64,000 nucleotides of DNA from BCD1 sp965230565 (lineage in GTDB: Bacteria; Bacteroidota; Bacteroidia; Chitinophagales; Saprospiraceae): contig CBDDLH010000011.1 of NCBI GenBank assembly GCA_965230565.1, positions 248,001-312,000 of the forward strand, in the 5' to 3' direction. Of this stretch, positions 16,571 to 26,219 are shown piece by piece (position 1 is the first letter of the stretch; each line of letters opens with the position of its first letter). The position numbers and the translations under genes were made by a program. The notes below the pieces were generated by a model. The model was not told the origin of the DNA. It did not search any database and saw only the letters and a list, made by a program, of their open reading frames with translations.

Positions 16571-17743
16571 ATGAAAAATCTGTTGAGGTATTTTATCTCT
16601 ATGCTGTTGTGTATTACACTCAGCGCTTCGATCTATGCTCAAAACTTTACACCTTCCGTTAAGGTCAATGGGCGAATTCAATATGATTTCGAATGGATAA
16701 CCGTTGGTGAAATGACCAATGCTTCCAATGAATTTCGCAGAGTACATCTTTCTGCATCCGGAAAGGCTGCCAAACGCATTCCCTACAAACTTGAAATTGG
16801 TTTTTTCCGGGGCAAACTCGGCTTCCGGGATATGTACATAGGTTATGTTCATCCCAAATGGGGTAACTTCTACCTGGGAAGTAAAGTAGAGCCTACCAGT
16901 TTGGATATGATGACGAGCAGCAAATACATTCCTTTTACCGAAAGATCCATGTTGTCCAGTTTTTGTGGATACCCGTGGGGTTCAGGAATCCATTACCAGA
17001 ACTACCATCTTTTCAGGGATAACCTTTATTTGCAGGCTGCTTACACTTTTAACGGTACTTCTTCCAATGGATTTTGGGACGATGAAATTGCCAAGGGAGG
17101 TAACTTTACGGCCCGTTTGTCCGGATTGGCCTTAGGCAACGATGGAAAAGGCAGATTGGTGCATTGGGGGATTAATTATGGCTTGAGGTCTCAGGATCAG
17201 ACAGGAGATTTTATGTTTCGCTTTTGGCCTGAAAACCATACCGGAGAAAAAATTGCAGTGAGTTTTGAGGCAGGAGGACAGGTTGTGCGCAGACAAAGTA
17301 TTGGACTGGAAGGAGCCATGAATCTGGGGTCACTTTCTTTGCAGGGAGAATACAAACATTTCCGTGTGAAAACGGATGAGTTGAATTTTGACATGCATGG
17401 TTTTTATGTATTTGCAGGGTATTTCCTTACCGGTGAGTACAGGCCTTACCAAAATGGGGCATTTGGCAGGGTAGTACCCAATAAATCCATTGATGAAGGA
17501 GGTTGGGGAGCCGTAGAGGTTCTGGCCCGTTTTTCCGTAATGGATGCCAATCAGGCACCTGCTACTTTTTACAGTATGGAAACGGATGGCAGGATATGTG
17601 ATGCTACACTGGGGGTGAACTGGTATCTGACCTCACATGTGCGATTGATGTATAATTTTGTTCGTGCGGATATAGGGTTCCGATCGCCCTGGTCTGATTA
17701 TGATGCTAATGGGCATACGGTTAGGGTGCAGGTAGACTTTTAA
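16571..17743 (+). CDS. OprO/OprP-type porin, second copy
   Basis: A 390-aa paralogue of the porin at 15215, collinear over the full length: signal peptide to about residue 23 (SASIYAQ), VNGRIQYDFEWIT, EFRRVHLSASG, YKLEIGFFRGKLGFRDMYI, WGSGIHYQNYHLF and the C-terminal strand VRVQVDF. Residues in the likely constriction loop differ between the copies, so selectivity may have diverged. The 171-base spacer has a perfect TACATTTG box at 16494-16501 but no Crp-like site 33 nt upstream, so this copy may have its own promoter. Two 10-bp palindromes of the NTTGATCAAN type lie at 16457-16466 and 16546-16555. Confidence 0.85.
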   Translation: MKNLLRYFISMLLCITLSASIYAQNFTPSVKVNGRIQYDFEWITVGEMTNASNEFRRVHLSASGKAAKRIPYKLEIGFFRGKLGFRDMYIGYVHPKWGNFYLGSKVEPTSLDMMTSSKYIPFTERSMLSSFCGYPWGSGIHYQNYHLFRDNLYLQAAYTFNGTSSNGFWDDEIAKGGNFTARLSGLALGNDGKGRLVHWGINYGLRSQDQTGDFMFRFWPENHTGEKIAVSFEAGGQVVRRQSIGLEGAMNLGSLSLQGEYKHFRVKTDELNFDMHGFYVFAGYFLTGEYRPYQNGAFGRVVPNKSIDEGGWGAVEVLARFSVMDANQAPATFYSMETDGRICDATLGVNWYLTSHVRLMYNFVRADIGFRSPWSDYDANGHTVRVQVDF

Positions 17744-17957
17744 AGCAATTAAAAATGTAAAACCTGCCTTCCTGCGATCAGCAGGCAGGTGCAAAATTCA
17801 GCATGTAGAAGTGTTTGGGTTTTGGGTTTCCCTGTTTCGGTGTAGAGTTCTGATTTAGCTGGACTTTAGTCATTTGGAGTCAGGCGACGTGCCGAATGAA
17901 TTCGGCGAGTACGAAATTAACAGCAAAAATTTTGATAAAAAATGGCAAAGGTCAAGC
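17744..17957. repeat. ACCTGCCT palindrome copy (17761-17792) in a gene-free spacer
   Basis: AACCTGCCTTCCTGCG pairs with its inverse part in CAGCAGGCAGGT. The rest of the spacer between convergent genes shows nothing else. Confidence 0.45.
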
Positions 17958-18824
17958 TTAATTTTTATAATATTCCAGCACCTCCTTTGCTCTTTCTGTA
18001 ACAAAATGATTGGGCCGGTTTATTGCTCCGATGGAGGTCGTCATATTGTTCATTTGCCTTTCCAGGTTCCAGCTGCCATCATTATTTTGTCTGGATTTAA
18101 GCAACTCTAAAGCAGGCTTAAGTTCGTCGGATTGAATGCCTTCACGCTTCAGGATCCAGAGAATTTCCAGATAGTCGCTTTTGTACATATTGGGGAAGGT
18201 GAGCAAGTCCATTTTTTTGACCATGATCTTGTCGGGCTTTCGCGAACTGAAGCAAACCTTGTGTTTGAGTATGAAGTCAACACACTTATCCCGCAGTTCA
18301 TTAATGTCTTTGGTCCTTTGTTTTTTGGGTATGAATGATATGCCTTTTAATAACTTGGTAACTCCCCAATAGCAGGTGTGTTTCCCATAGCAGCTGGTGT
18401 TTGAGCAAAACTCATTTTTGGGTTCTTCATACTTCCCGTCATCGAACCGCTGATTTTTGCAGAAAAACTCCAAAACCCGCCTACTGTTTTCGTCCGGTGT
18501 TCCATTGAAATAACAATCCAGGTAAAGCATATTGCCGTTCAGGCAAGGGATGGGAAAATGATCCTCTTTTAAAGTGTAAATACCGTAGTCTTCATCGAAC
18601 AATTGTTGCTTTACTTCCTGCAAAGGTTTTGGCACCCTTTCTTCGTTCCGGTCACATTTCAGATCTGCCAATAAAATAAGCGTCCAGAGCGAGGCTTTGA
18701 AATTCGGGACATAATGCAGGTAATCAGGGAAATATTTATGGCCTTGCGGAATTTCTTTCCATAAACCGTTGTCTTTTTGAGCGGCAAAGATCCTGTCGAT
18801 TATTTCCTGGCGGTTATTGTACAT
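17958..18824 (-). CDS. Prenyltransferase/squalene-cyclase-repeat (alpha-toroid) protein
   Basis: A 288-aa soluble protein with no signal peptide. It contains QW-like repeats of the terpenoid-cyclase toroid fold: RIFAAQKDNGLWKE near the N-terminus, FFCKNQRFDDGKYEEPK in the middle and LKSRQNNDGSWNLERQ near the C-terminus. Several Cys and His (SNTSCYGKHTCYWG) could bind a metal or be part of the active site. The catalytic DxDD of squalene cyclases is absent, so a cyclase activity is not supported. Similar short proteins in bacteria are annotated only by fold. It stands alone on its strand. Confidence 0.6.
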   Translation of the reverse strand: MYNNRQEIIDRIFAAQKDNGLWKEIPQGHKYFPDYLHYVPNFKASLWTLILLADLKCDRNEERVPKPLQEVKQQLFDEDYGIYTLKEDHFPIPCLNGNMLYLDCYFNGTPDENSRRVLEFFCKNQRFDDGKYEEPKNEFCSNTSCYGKHTCYWGVTKLLKGISFIPKKQRTKDINELRDKCVDFILKHKVCFSSRKPDKIMVKKMDLLTFPNMYKSDYLEILWILKREGIQSDELKPALELLKSRQNNDGSWNLERQMNNMTTSIGAINRPNHFVTERAKEVLEYYKN

Positions 18825-19124
18825 GAGAAAACTGGCCTACAATTTTTAGTTATACATATAAAATTAGCCCTTTGTAACTCCTGAGACAAGTAAAACCCGT
18901 TTTTCCCAGGTCAAAAAATCAAAAACCGATCCATTGCACCATGCTTCAGCGCGATGCTGAAAAAGATGATCTCCCAGGGGGTTAGCCCTTTTTAAGGAAC
19001 AATAGGAAAGGTCTTAAAGCCTGCCCCCGCACTAAAGGGTCGGGGCTTTCGTTATCGGATAATTTTCCCCAACCGCTTAAAGGCCGCAATTGAGCAATTT
19101 CTGAAGGTAATTTAATACCAACAC
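18825..19124. repeat. Intergenic region with a partial copy of the REP/MITE-like element (18933-19022)
   Basis: ATTGCACCATGCTTCAGCGC (from 18933) matches the left end of the element at 4101, and the following bases (CCCAGGGGGTTAGCCCTTTT, then GGTCTTAAAGCCTG) match its interior in the same order. The right terminal repeat is missing; instead a GCCCCCGCACTAAAGGGTCG palindrome (about 19023-19046, closing with GGGGC) follows. The region has no gene. Confidence 0.6.
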
Positions 19125-20072
19125 TTATTTTACCACAACTTTTCGGCTTAAAAAGGTCTCTTTATTCCCGACTTTTAAATGATAAACACCAACCGGTAAA
19201 TCTGATAAGTTAATATTTTCACTAAAAGTCCTTTTTTTAATCATTCCTCCTTGAGTGTTGTACAAAGCATACCATTGAGCATCAAAAGTTTCCGGAATGT
19301 CTATGTGAATGATTCCGTTGGTCGGGTTAGGATAGACAGCCCAATTGACTTGATGATTAACATTAACAATATTGCTGACGGATTGAAAATTATAAAGTTC
19401 CTGAATTTCATTAGCACTTAGCTCTCTGTTGTAGAGCAGTAAATCATCGATAGCTCCCTGGAATAAATAATCAGACAGAAAGTCGTATTGCCCACCGATA
19501 ATCAGATTGGCCATATTGTTTTGGATCTCTCCGGAATAGGTATCGGAGTTTATCAACATGCCATTCTCATAAATTTTAATCGTATTTTCTCCAAAGGTCG
19601 CAACCAAATGGAGCCACTGGTTTAATTCAATGGTATTTCCTTCGATAGGATTCGGCATATCCACGTTCCACCTGACAGCATCGGATATATAATTAATGCC
19701 TAAATAAAAACCGCCGATACCAAATCCGGACCATTTACTCACGATTCCTGACCAATCAGTGATGGCTACCGGTTTTATCCAAACGCAAATAGTAATTGCA
19801 TCGGTAAAACCGAATTGGTCCGGAGAACCTGCATCAATATATCCTCCTCCAAAGTGACAAGCCATTTCGGGTTCTCCAAATCTGTTTTCGGTTGGAGTGA
19901 CATTGTCGGAAATTATACCGTGGTTTTCAAATGAACTCGAATCGGCTGCGTTACCGTTCAACATATAATAACCAACGAGACCATCTACAGGGATCTGTGC
20001 ATGACAAATATCCTGGGGGAAAATAAAGGTTAGAAAAAGTAACGTCTTAAGGGTGTTTTGAAAAAATTGCAT
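19125..20072 (-). CDS. LamG/concanavalin-A-like domain protein with T9SS sorting domain
   Basis: A 315-aa secreted protein. The ATG at 20072 gives a normal signal peptide (LLFLTFIFPQDICHAQ); a longer frame adds 28 residues of no signal character. Residues about 28-215 form a LamG jelly-roll: GLVGYYMLNGNAADSSSFEN, ITICVWIKP, WLHLVATFGENTIKIYENG and AIDDLLLYNRELSANEIQELY. The last 75 residues are a T9SS type A sorting domain (VYPNPTNGIIHIDI, LPVGVYHLKV, SRKVVVK end). It should be exported and fixed to the cell surface, perhaps binding glycans. Confidence 0.88.
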   Translation of the reverse strand: MQFFQNTLKTLLFLTFIFPQDICHAQIPVDGLVGYYMLNGNAADSSSFENHGIISDNVTPTENRFGEPEMACHFGGGYIDAGSPDQFGFTDAITICVWIKPVAITDWSGIVSKWSGFGIGGFYLGINYISDAVRWNVDMPNPIEGNTIELNQWLHLVATFGENTIKIYENGMLINSDTYSGEIQNNMANLIIGGQYDFLSDYLFQGAIDDLLLYNRELSANEIQELYNFQSVSNIVNVNHQVNWAVYPNPTNGIIHIDIPETFDAQWYALYNTQGGMIKKRTFSENINLSDLPVGVYHLKVGNKETFLSRKVVVK

Positions 20073-20336
20073 GATTAGAAAGAATTTATTTTGCTTTAAG
20101 AAAATTTCAGCATTTTGCAGTCCATACACCCCAAAAAGGGTGTTGGTGAAATACATGGTTTTAGAAAACTAACTAATCTGTCACAGGTTAGTGACTAAAG
20201 AGGAGTTCGTTTTCATCAAAGGTTTTCAGGGATGAAAAAAAAGATTTCAAATTTACTGCAGTAAATATATTGATTATTTCTTAAAATATATCATTAATTT
20301 CAGAAGGGAAGAGATGTACCTTGTTAAAGGAATTTC

Positions 20337-21509
20337 TTACTTATCCTTATCCAGCAACTTCTTAAAATTCAAATCCTTAAACGGAATACTGTCGTCAATG
20401 ATCTTACGGTAAGCTACGTGTTCCCGGTTGACTTTGACGTTCAGGTGCTCCATGGCATTGAGCATTTTTTTATTCAGGTCGCGTATGGTAGTGAGCAGGA
20501 TGTGTGAATACTTTTTTATGCCGTAGTCATAGATGTGATCCACCAGGATGGGAATCACTCCTTTGCCCTGGTAGTCGGGATGAATACCAAAAGCGATGCC
20601 TTTGATGATTTTTCTGCCAGGTTTGTATTTTCGAAACAGGATTCCTGGCAAGGTGAAAATATTGGTCTTACCCTTGGCTCCCTTAAGGAATTGATTGATT
20701 TCTGGCATCAGCAGGCAAAATCCAATGGGTTGGTCGCCATGGTAAGCATAGCTGACAATGCCGGGATCTACCACATGCTTTAGTTTTTTAAACATGCTAT
20801 AGACCAATTTGTTATCCAGCGGTTTGTAATATGGGAAGTCTTTGAAGGCAGGATTATAAACCTTACAAAAGTCGTCGGCGTATTTTTGCAGGTTTTTGAG
20901 ATCAGGGTTTTCCGCTCTCAAGCCAAATTCTTTTTTACTTTTTTCTGCGGATTCCCGGAACTCCTCATTGGGAATGTCTAAGGTCTTACCTTTAAGAGTT
21001 AATACCTTTTCATAAGGTCGATAACCCTGGTTTTCGAAAAATCGGATGTAATATTCAGGATTGTAAGGTTCCGAGTAGATTGGCGGATATCTTCCTGAAA
21101 CGAGTAATCCCCAGAATTTGTCCCTTTCTCCAAAGTTGACAGGACCGTCGATGATCTGAACTTCTTTGTCAATAAGCCATTGTTCCGCAGCTTTGAAAAG
21201 TAGCTCGGCTGCATTGTCGTCATCGATGCATTCGAAGAAACCCAGACCTCCCTTGATATGTTCACGCTTTTTATTCCTGGAATGGTCGATAAATGCAGTA
21301 ATTCTTCCAATAGGACTGTTTTTGTCATCCAGCAAAACCATACATTTTGCCTCGCCGTCCTTAAAAGTTTTATTATGCGCAGGAGTGAAGATCTTTTGGA
21401 TATCGCTTTCCAGCGGGGCGATCCAGAGGGGATCATTTTTATAGATCAAACGGGGAACCTTGTGGAATAACTTCCAGGTTCTTTTGTCTTTTACATCGAT
21501 GATTCTCAT
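20337..21509 (-). CDS. GNAT-like acyltransferase family protein (YghO-type)
   Basis: A 390-aa cytoplasmic protein with the layout of the YghO-like group: an N-terminal half with NDPLWIAPLESDIQKIF and the hallmark IDGPVNFGERDKFWGLLV (about residues 140-158), and a C-terminal GNAT-type half with IAFGIHPDYQGKGVIPILVD, whose QGKGV corresponds to the acetyl-CoA pyrophosphate loop. The substrate is unknown. It is monocistronic in appearance, with 264 gene-free bases after it and 270 before it. Confidence 0.7.
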   Translation of the reverse strand: MRIIDVKDKRTWKLFHKVPRLIYKNDPLWIAPLESDIQKIFTPAHNKTFKDGEAKCMVLLDDKNSPIGRITAFIDHSRNKKREHIKGGLGFFECIDDDNAAELLFKAAEQWLIDKEVQIIDGPVNFGERDKFWGLLVSGRYPPIYSEPYNPEYYIRFFENQGYRPYEKVLTLKGKTLDIPNEEFRESAEKSKKEFGLRAENPDLKNLQKYADDFCKVYNPAFKDFPYYKPLDNKLVYSMFKKLKHVVDPGIVSYAYHGDQPIGFCLLMPEINQFLKGAKGKTNIFTLPGILFRKYKPGRKIIKGIAFGIHPDYQGKGVIPILVDHIYDYGIKKYSHILLTTIRDLNKKMLNAMEHLNVKVNREHVAYRKIIDDSIPFKDLNFKKLLDKDK

Positions 21510-21720
21510 TAGAAGAGCTTTTTGTTAACTGTTCTAATTTTTTGGAGCTAAAATGGTTAAGCTCAATTTTTCCCGGTTTGATGATAAACAACTAAACGTA
21601 TATTTATATCAACAGGGTATTGGAAGGTTGGAATTATGGAAAGTTGAAAGGCAGGTCGGAGTCTCCATTTTCCCTTTTCCAACATTCCTGTTTTAAAGGA
21701 AATTACAGTTAGATTAATTG

Positions 21721-21771
21721 TTGAGCCTTTCCGCAGAGATTGAATTAAAATACCCCTGCAGAAAGGCTCAA
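21721..21771. terminator. Hairpin behind carB
   Basis: TTGAGCCTTTCCGCAG (21721-21736) and CTGCAGAAAGGCTCAA (21756-21771) pair over 16 bases with one mismatch around a 19-base loop, 11 bases after the carB stop. No U run follows on the minus strand, so it may be a 3' stability element or a weak terminator. Confidence 0.45.
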
Positions 21772-21781
21772 TATACGCAAA

Positions 21782-24598
21782 TTATCTGGCAAGATACATG
21801 CTGCGCTGACTGTCCAGTTCCCTGAAAAATGGATCAGAAAGGTCTTTGATGAAACGGATGGCTTCACCGGTTGACCTCATCTCAGGTCCAAGGTTTTTGT
21901 CGACATTAGGGAATTTATTGAACGAGAACACCGGTACCTTGATCGCATACCCACTTGGTTGTGGTTTGATGTCAAAGTCTTTCAACTTGTGAGTACCTAA
22001 CATGACCTTAGTCGCAATGTTCAGATAAGGTACTTTATATGCTTTCGCAATAAATGGCGTTGTCCTGGAGGCTCTTGGGTTAGCTTCGATGACATAGACC
22101 TTGTCGTCTTTGATGGCGAACTGGATATTGATCAAGCCTTTAATTTTCAAGGCCTTGGCCAGTTTTTCGGTGTATTCCACCATTTTGGTAATGGCTTCCA
22201 CGGAAAGACTGTAGGTTGGTAATACTGCAGAACTGTCCCCGGAGTGTACACCGGCAGGTTCGATGTGTTCCATGATTCCCATGACATGGACCTCGTCACC
22301 GTCACAAATGGCATCGATCTCTGCTTCTTTGGCTCTGTCCAGGAATTGATCAACAAGTACCTTGTTTTCCGGCATGTGTTTATAAATCTTCAACACATGA
22401 CGTTCCAGCTCATCGTCGTTGATCACGATTCTCATGCTCTGTCCTCCAAGCACATACGATGGTCTTACCAAAACGGGATAGGTAACTCTGTTGGCGATAG
22501 CTATGGCCTCATCGGCATCATTGGCTACCCCGTATTTTGGGTAAGGTATGTCAAGCTCTTTCAGCAAGTCTGAAAAAGCTCCCCTGTCCTCCGCCAGGTC
22601 CATGGATTTGAAATCGGTACCTATAATCTTGATGCCCTTGGCATGAAGGGTTTCTGCCAGTTTTAGTGCCGTCTGTCCTCCCAGTTGAACGATCACACCT
22701 TCCGGTTTTTCGTGTTCGATGATTTCCTCCAGGTGTTCCCAGAATACAGGCTCGAAATACAGTTTGTCGGCCATGTCGAAATCCGTAGAAACGGTTTCCG
22801 GGTTGCAGTTGATCATGATGGATTCGTAACCCACTTCTTTAGCTGCAAGCAATCCGTGTACACAGCAATAATCAAACTCAATTCCCTGGCCGATCCTGTT
22901 GGGGCCGGCACCGAGTACGATGACTTTCTTATTGTCAGTGGAATTACTTTCGTTTTCAGTGTCAAAGGTGGAATAATAATAAGGTGTCTGTGCTTCAAAC
23001 TCCGCTGCACAGGTGTCAACTAATTTATATGACCTGCGAACTTCCAGTTTCTTCCTTACTTTAGTTACTTCTTCTTCATTAATTCTCAGGGTCCAGGCGA
23101 TCTGTCCGTCTGAGTAACCGGCTTGTTTGAGTTTTACGAAAAAGTCTTTTGGAATGTCCTCTGCTACATTATAACGCATCAGTTCTTCCTCCATTTGCAC
23201 CAGCTTCTTGATCTCTTTAATGAACCATGGGTCTATTTTAGTGAGTTTGTGGATGGTTCTTGTTGGAACTCCGAGTCTGAGAGCATCTTTAAGTCTGAAA
23301 ATCCTGTCGTCGGAAGCAGTTTCCAGTCTTTCAAGGATGTCTGCGGTTTTGATCCATTCTTTTTTGTCGGCACCCAGTCCCATCCGGTTGTCTTCGAGTG
23401 ACTGGCAGGCTTTCTGCAAAGCTTCCTGAAAGCTTCGGCCGATGCCCATGACTTCACCAACAGATTTCATCTGCAGTCCAAGGGTGTGGTCGGCACCGTG
23501 GAATTTGGAGAAATTCCAGCGAGGCATTTTAACGATGACGTAATCCAGGGTAGGCTCAAAATAAGCTGAGGTTGTTTTGGTAATCTGGTTTTTCAACTCA
23601 TCCAGACGGTAACCCAGGGCAAGTTTCGCAGCGATCTTGGCGATAGGGTAACCGGTAGCTTTACTGGCCAATGCAGAAGATCGGGATACCCTTGGGTTGA
23701 TCTCGATTACGATCAGTTCTTCTGTTACAGGATTCTGGGAGAACTGGATATTACATCCTCCGGCAAAATTACCCAGGGAGCGCATTGCCAGGATCGCCTG
23801 GTCCCTCATTTCCTGATAAGCTGTATCGGAAAGGGTCATCGCAGGAGCAACGGTAATACTGTCTCCGGTGTGAATACCCATAGGGTCAAGGTTCTCCACG
23901 GTACAAATGATGACCACATTATCTGCACTGTCTCTGAGCAATTCCAATTCAAATTCTTTCCATCCCAAAACAGCCTGCTCAACCAGTACTTCGTGAGTAG
24001 GAGACATTTCCAATCCACGGCGCAATGCTGCGTCAAATTCTTCTTCTTTATGTACAAAAGCTCCTCCGGTACCACCCAGTGTGTAGGAAGGTCTGATTAC
24101 GAGAGGGAATCCGATCTTCTGGGCAGCTTCCTTACCTTCCAGGAATGAGTTGGCAATAAAGGATGGAGCAACACCAAGGCCTTTATCCACCATCAATTGA
24201 CGGAAGGCTTCGCGGTTTTCAGTGATTTCAATGGCATCGAGATCCACTCCGATGAGTTTGACATTGTATTTTTCCCATATTCCGAGTTTGCCCGCCTCAA
24301 TGGTTAGGTTAAGCCCTGTTTGTCCTCCCATAGTCGGAAGAACTGCATCAATCTGTCTTTCCTCCAGGATCTGAATAATACTTTCCGGAGTCAAGGGAAG
24401 CAGATATATATGGTCTGCAGTAACCGGGTCGGTCATGATGGTAGCCGGATTCGAGTTGATCAGGCTTACCTCGATACCTTCTTCTCTGAGGGATTTCGCA
24501 GCCTGAGTACCTGAATAATCAAACTCACATGCCTGACCGATAATAATGGGCCCGCTTCCGATAATGAGTACTGATTTTATGGATTGATCTTTTGCCAT
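21782..24598 (-). CDS. carB: Carbamoyl-phosphate synthase large subunit, short form
   Basis: A 938-aa protein with both ATP-grasp halves. The first synthetase unit starts at IKSVLIIGSGPIIIGQACEF and the second at VIVLGAGPNRIGQGIEFDYC (about residue 558); each has its glycine-rich loop (IRPSYTLGGTGGAF and VRPSYVLGGQSMRI). It makes carbamoyl phosphate from glutamine-derived ammonia, bicarbonate and two ATP for pyrimidines and arginine. Usual CarB has about 1070 aa; here the chain ends right after DLSDPFFRELDSQRSMYLAR, so the C-terminal MGS-like domain that binds UMP, IMP and ornithine in E. coli is absent. This short form is common in Bacteroidota. carA is not in the window. Confidence 0.96.
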   Translation of the reverse strand: MAKDQSIKSVLIIGSGPIIIGQACEFDYSGTQAAKSLREEGIEVSLINSNPATIMTDPVTADHIYLLPLTPESIIQILEERQIDAVLPTMGGQTGLNLTIEAGKLGIWEKYNVKLIGVDLDAIEITENREAFRQLMVDKGLGVAPSFIANSFLEGKEAAQKIGFPLVIRPSYTLGGTGGAFVHKEEEFDAALRRGLEMSPTHEVLVEQAVLGWKEFELELLRDSADNVVIICTVENLDPMGIHTGDSITVAPAMTLSDTAYQEMRDQAILAMRSLGNFAGGCNIQFSQNPVTEELIVIEINPRVSRSSALASKATGYPIAKIAAKLALGYRLDELKNQITKTTSAYFEPTLDYVIVKMPRWNFSKFHGADHTLGLQMKSVGEVMGIGRSFQEALQKACQSLEDNRMGLGADKKEWIKTADILERLETASDDRIFRLKDALRLGVPTRTIHKLTKIDPWFIKEIKKLVQMEEELMRYNVAEDIPKDFFVKLKQAGYSDGQIAWTLRINEEEVTKVRKKLEVRRSYKLVDTCAAEFEAQTPYYYSTFDTENESNSTDNKKVIVLGAGPNRIGQGIEFDYCCVHGLLAAKEVGYESIMINCNPETVSTDFDMADKLYFEPVFWEHLEEIIEHEKPEGVIVQLGGQTALKLAETLHAKGIKIIGTDFKSMDLAEDRGAFSDLLKELDIPYPKYGVANDADEAIAIANRVTYPVLVRPSYVLGGQSMRIVINDDELERHVLKIYKHMPENKVLVDQFLDRAKEAEIDAICDGDEVHVMGIMEHIEPAGVHSGDSSAVLPTYSLSVEAITKMVEYTEKLAKALKIKGLINIQFAIKDDKVYVIEANPRASRTTPFIAKAYKVPYLNIATKVMLGTHKLKDFDIKPQPSGYAIKVPVFSFNKFPNVDKNLGPEMRSTGEAIRFIKDLSDPFFRELDSQRSMYLAR

Positions 24599-24667
24599 AG
24601 CTGTTTACTTGTTTCTGGTTTCTAGTTACTGTTTACTGAAGACTGTCGACTGAACACTGCGGACTGT

Positions 24668-25354
24668 TTACTTCACAATCTCAATATCCAGGTCATTGGT
24701 GTAAAATTCTATTTCTGCATGAATCTCTCTGTGATCCATGCTTTCATTTTTATTTGTTTTTTTTACGATATAAAGTTTACCCGCTCCGGGGGTAAGGTTT
24801 TTTATTGCTTCAGGGGGGAGGTGATAGGAGATGTCCTTTGTCGGACCGGTAATGTCGAATGAAGCTGCGACGCTATTCTGATCGGAGAAAATAAAGACCA
24901 GTGTTTCTTCTTCGGCAAGCAGGCCTCCATTGATGACGAGGTCGAGGCCGTTGGTTTTACTGACTTCGCTTTGGACAAAGAAGTCCTGCACGGGGGTCAT
25001 GCTGATTTCATAATTATTGGCCTGTCCCAGGGTGTTTTTGTATCTGAATTTGAAAGACTTTTGATATTCAGTATTCATTTCCTGGGTGTACCGGATCAAA
25101 TTATCGCTAATTTTCCTCATTTCCATGCCGCTGCTCATGAAGGCCGTGCCGCCAACGGGAACAAAAGGAGTTGCCTTTGTTGCCGTGTCGCCAATTCCAA
25201 AAACGGCTTGTGCTTTTAATTGCTTTTCCTGAGAGAGGTAACGAATGAAGTAATCTTCGAATATGGTAGGTTCAGTGACGGGAGTTTCCTGCTGTTTGCA
25301 ACCATTTGAAAAAATGACAACAAAGACCAAAAGAATAGCAGAAATGTATTTCAT
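24668..25354 (-). CDS. Lipoprotein of unknown function
   Basis: A 228-aa protein with a lipoprotein signal (VIFSNGC, lipid Cys19) and no family I recognise. The mature part is mostly beta, with an N-terminal segment FEDYFIRYLSQEKQLKAQ and a Thr/Pro stretch ATKATPFVPVGG. There are no other Cys residues. It starts 70 bases upstream of carB on the same strand, but the spacer (24599-24667) is a low-complexity GTTTACT/GACTG repeat, so co-transcription is uncertain. A -7-like box TATCTTTG lies at 25382-25375 on this strand, 20 bases before the start codon. Confidence 0.7.
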   Translation of the reverse strand: MKYISAILLVFVVIFSNGCKQQETPVTEPTIFEDYFIRYLSQEKQLKAQAVFGIGDTATKATPFVPVGGTAFMSSGMEMRKISDNLIRYTQEMNTEYQKSFKFRYKNTLGQANNYEISMTPVQDFFVQSEVSKTNGLDLVINGGLLAEEETLVFIFSDQNSVAASFDITGPTKDISYHLPPEAIKNLTPGAGKLYIVKKTNKNESMDHREIHAEIEFYTNDLDIEIVK

Positions 25355-26219
25355 CGAAATCTCCTTTTGGAGTGCAAAGATAGATTAAGTAAATGTAAAA
25401 TTTCGAATAAAAAATGTAAAATTTAAAGTATTCCTTCGACAAGGTGTCGCCTTTCCTCGCTCACAACATGTACAAAGGCAAAAACCTTGAAAATTTTTCT
25501 TCCCAACTCCTTTTTCCATTGTTTCCTTATTCCCTTGCTCTCTTGTAGTATCAGAAACCTGACTTTTGTTGAAAAATAATATTGTCAATACAATTAAAAA
25601 ATTTACTTTTGAGGAACAAAGGCACTACAGACCACATCTATTTATTCTCAAAACCAATTATTGACTGGGTAAAATCAGCCGAATCCTGTAAATCTAAGAC
25701 GGGTTTGTCTTTTGTTTGACAGCAGTGATTTGTTGTTTTGAAAAGCAGGCTATTTTTCTTAACATTGCACGCGTTTTTCCCTGTTGTTTTGATGGAAAAG
25801 TATCATTCCCGACGGTTTTTGAAAAACACAATGCTGAAATTGTAGCCATTAAAACAAAGTAATCCCTTTAGAAACCTGATAAAAAAGCAATTGGACGAGG
25901 ACTGGTATGGTTGGCAATATTCCCTTCCAGGAAAACTTTTTACTGCACATCCTGACCAAACTCGCACAATAAATTTTTAAGAGTAGACTTGAAAATTTAG
26001 ATTGAAAATATCGAAAAACATAAAATATTGTTCCAATTCAAAAGGATGAATGGAATTCAGGAAAGGTGGAAGAATAATTTCAATTATCCATTAATCCAAA
26101 CTATCCGTTTTTCCGGCAAATGATTGTCATAGGAGTTGGATGGAGCATTTGGTTTTTCGAAAAAGCATTAAACATATTCTTAAGAGCACATTGTATTGTA
26201 GATTTTAAAATAAAAATTT
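25355..26219. other. 865-base gene-free region upstream of the TonB-dependent receptor
   Basis: This is the longest gap in the window. No convincing gene is seen; a 67-codon frame at 25385-25588 on the minus strand is low-complexity, contains the pyrimidine repeat remnant at 25500-25545 and has no homology that I recognise. The stretch just before the receptor gene is AT-rich (AAAATAAAAATTT next to the ATG) as is usual for leader regions in this phylum. A small RNA or long leader is possible but not shown. Confidence 0.4.

Noticed and set aside
25385..25588. 67-codon frame in the gap before the TonB receptor
   Set aside because: Low-complexity, overlaps a repeat remnant and has no recognisable domain.
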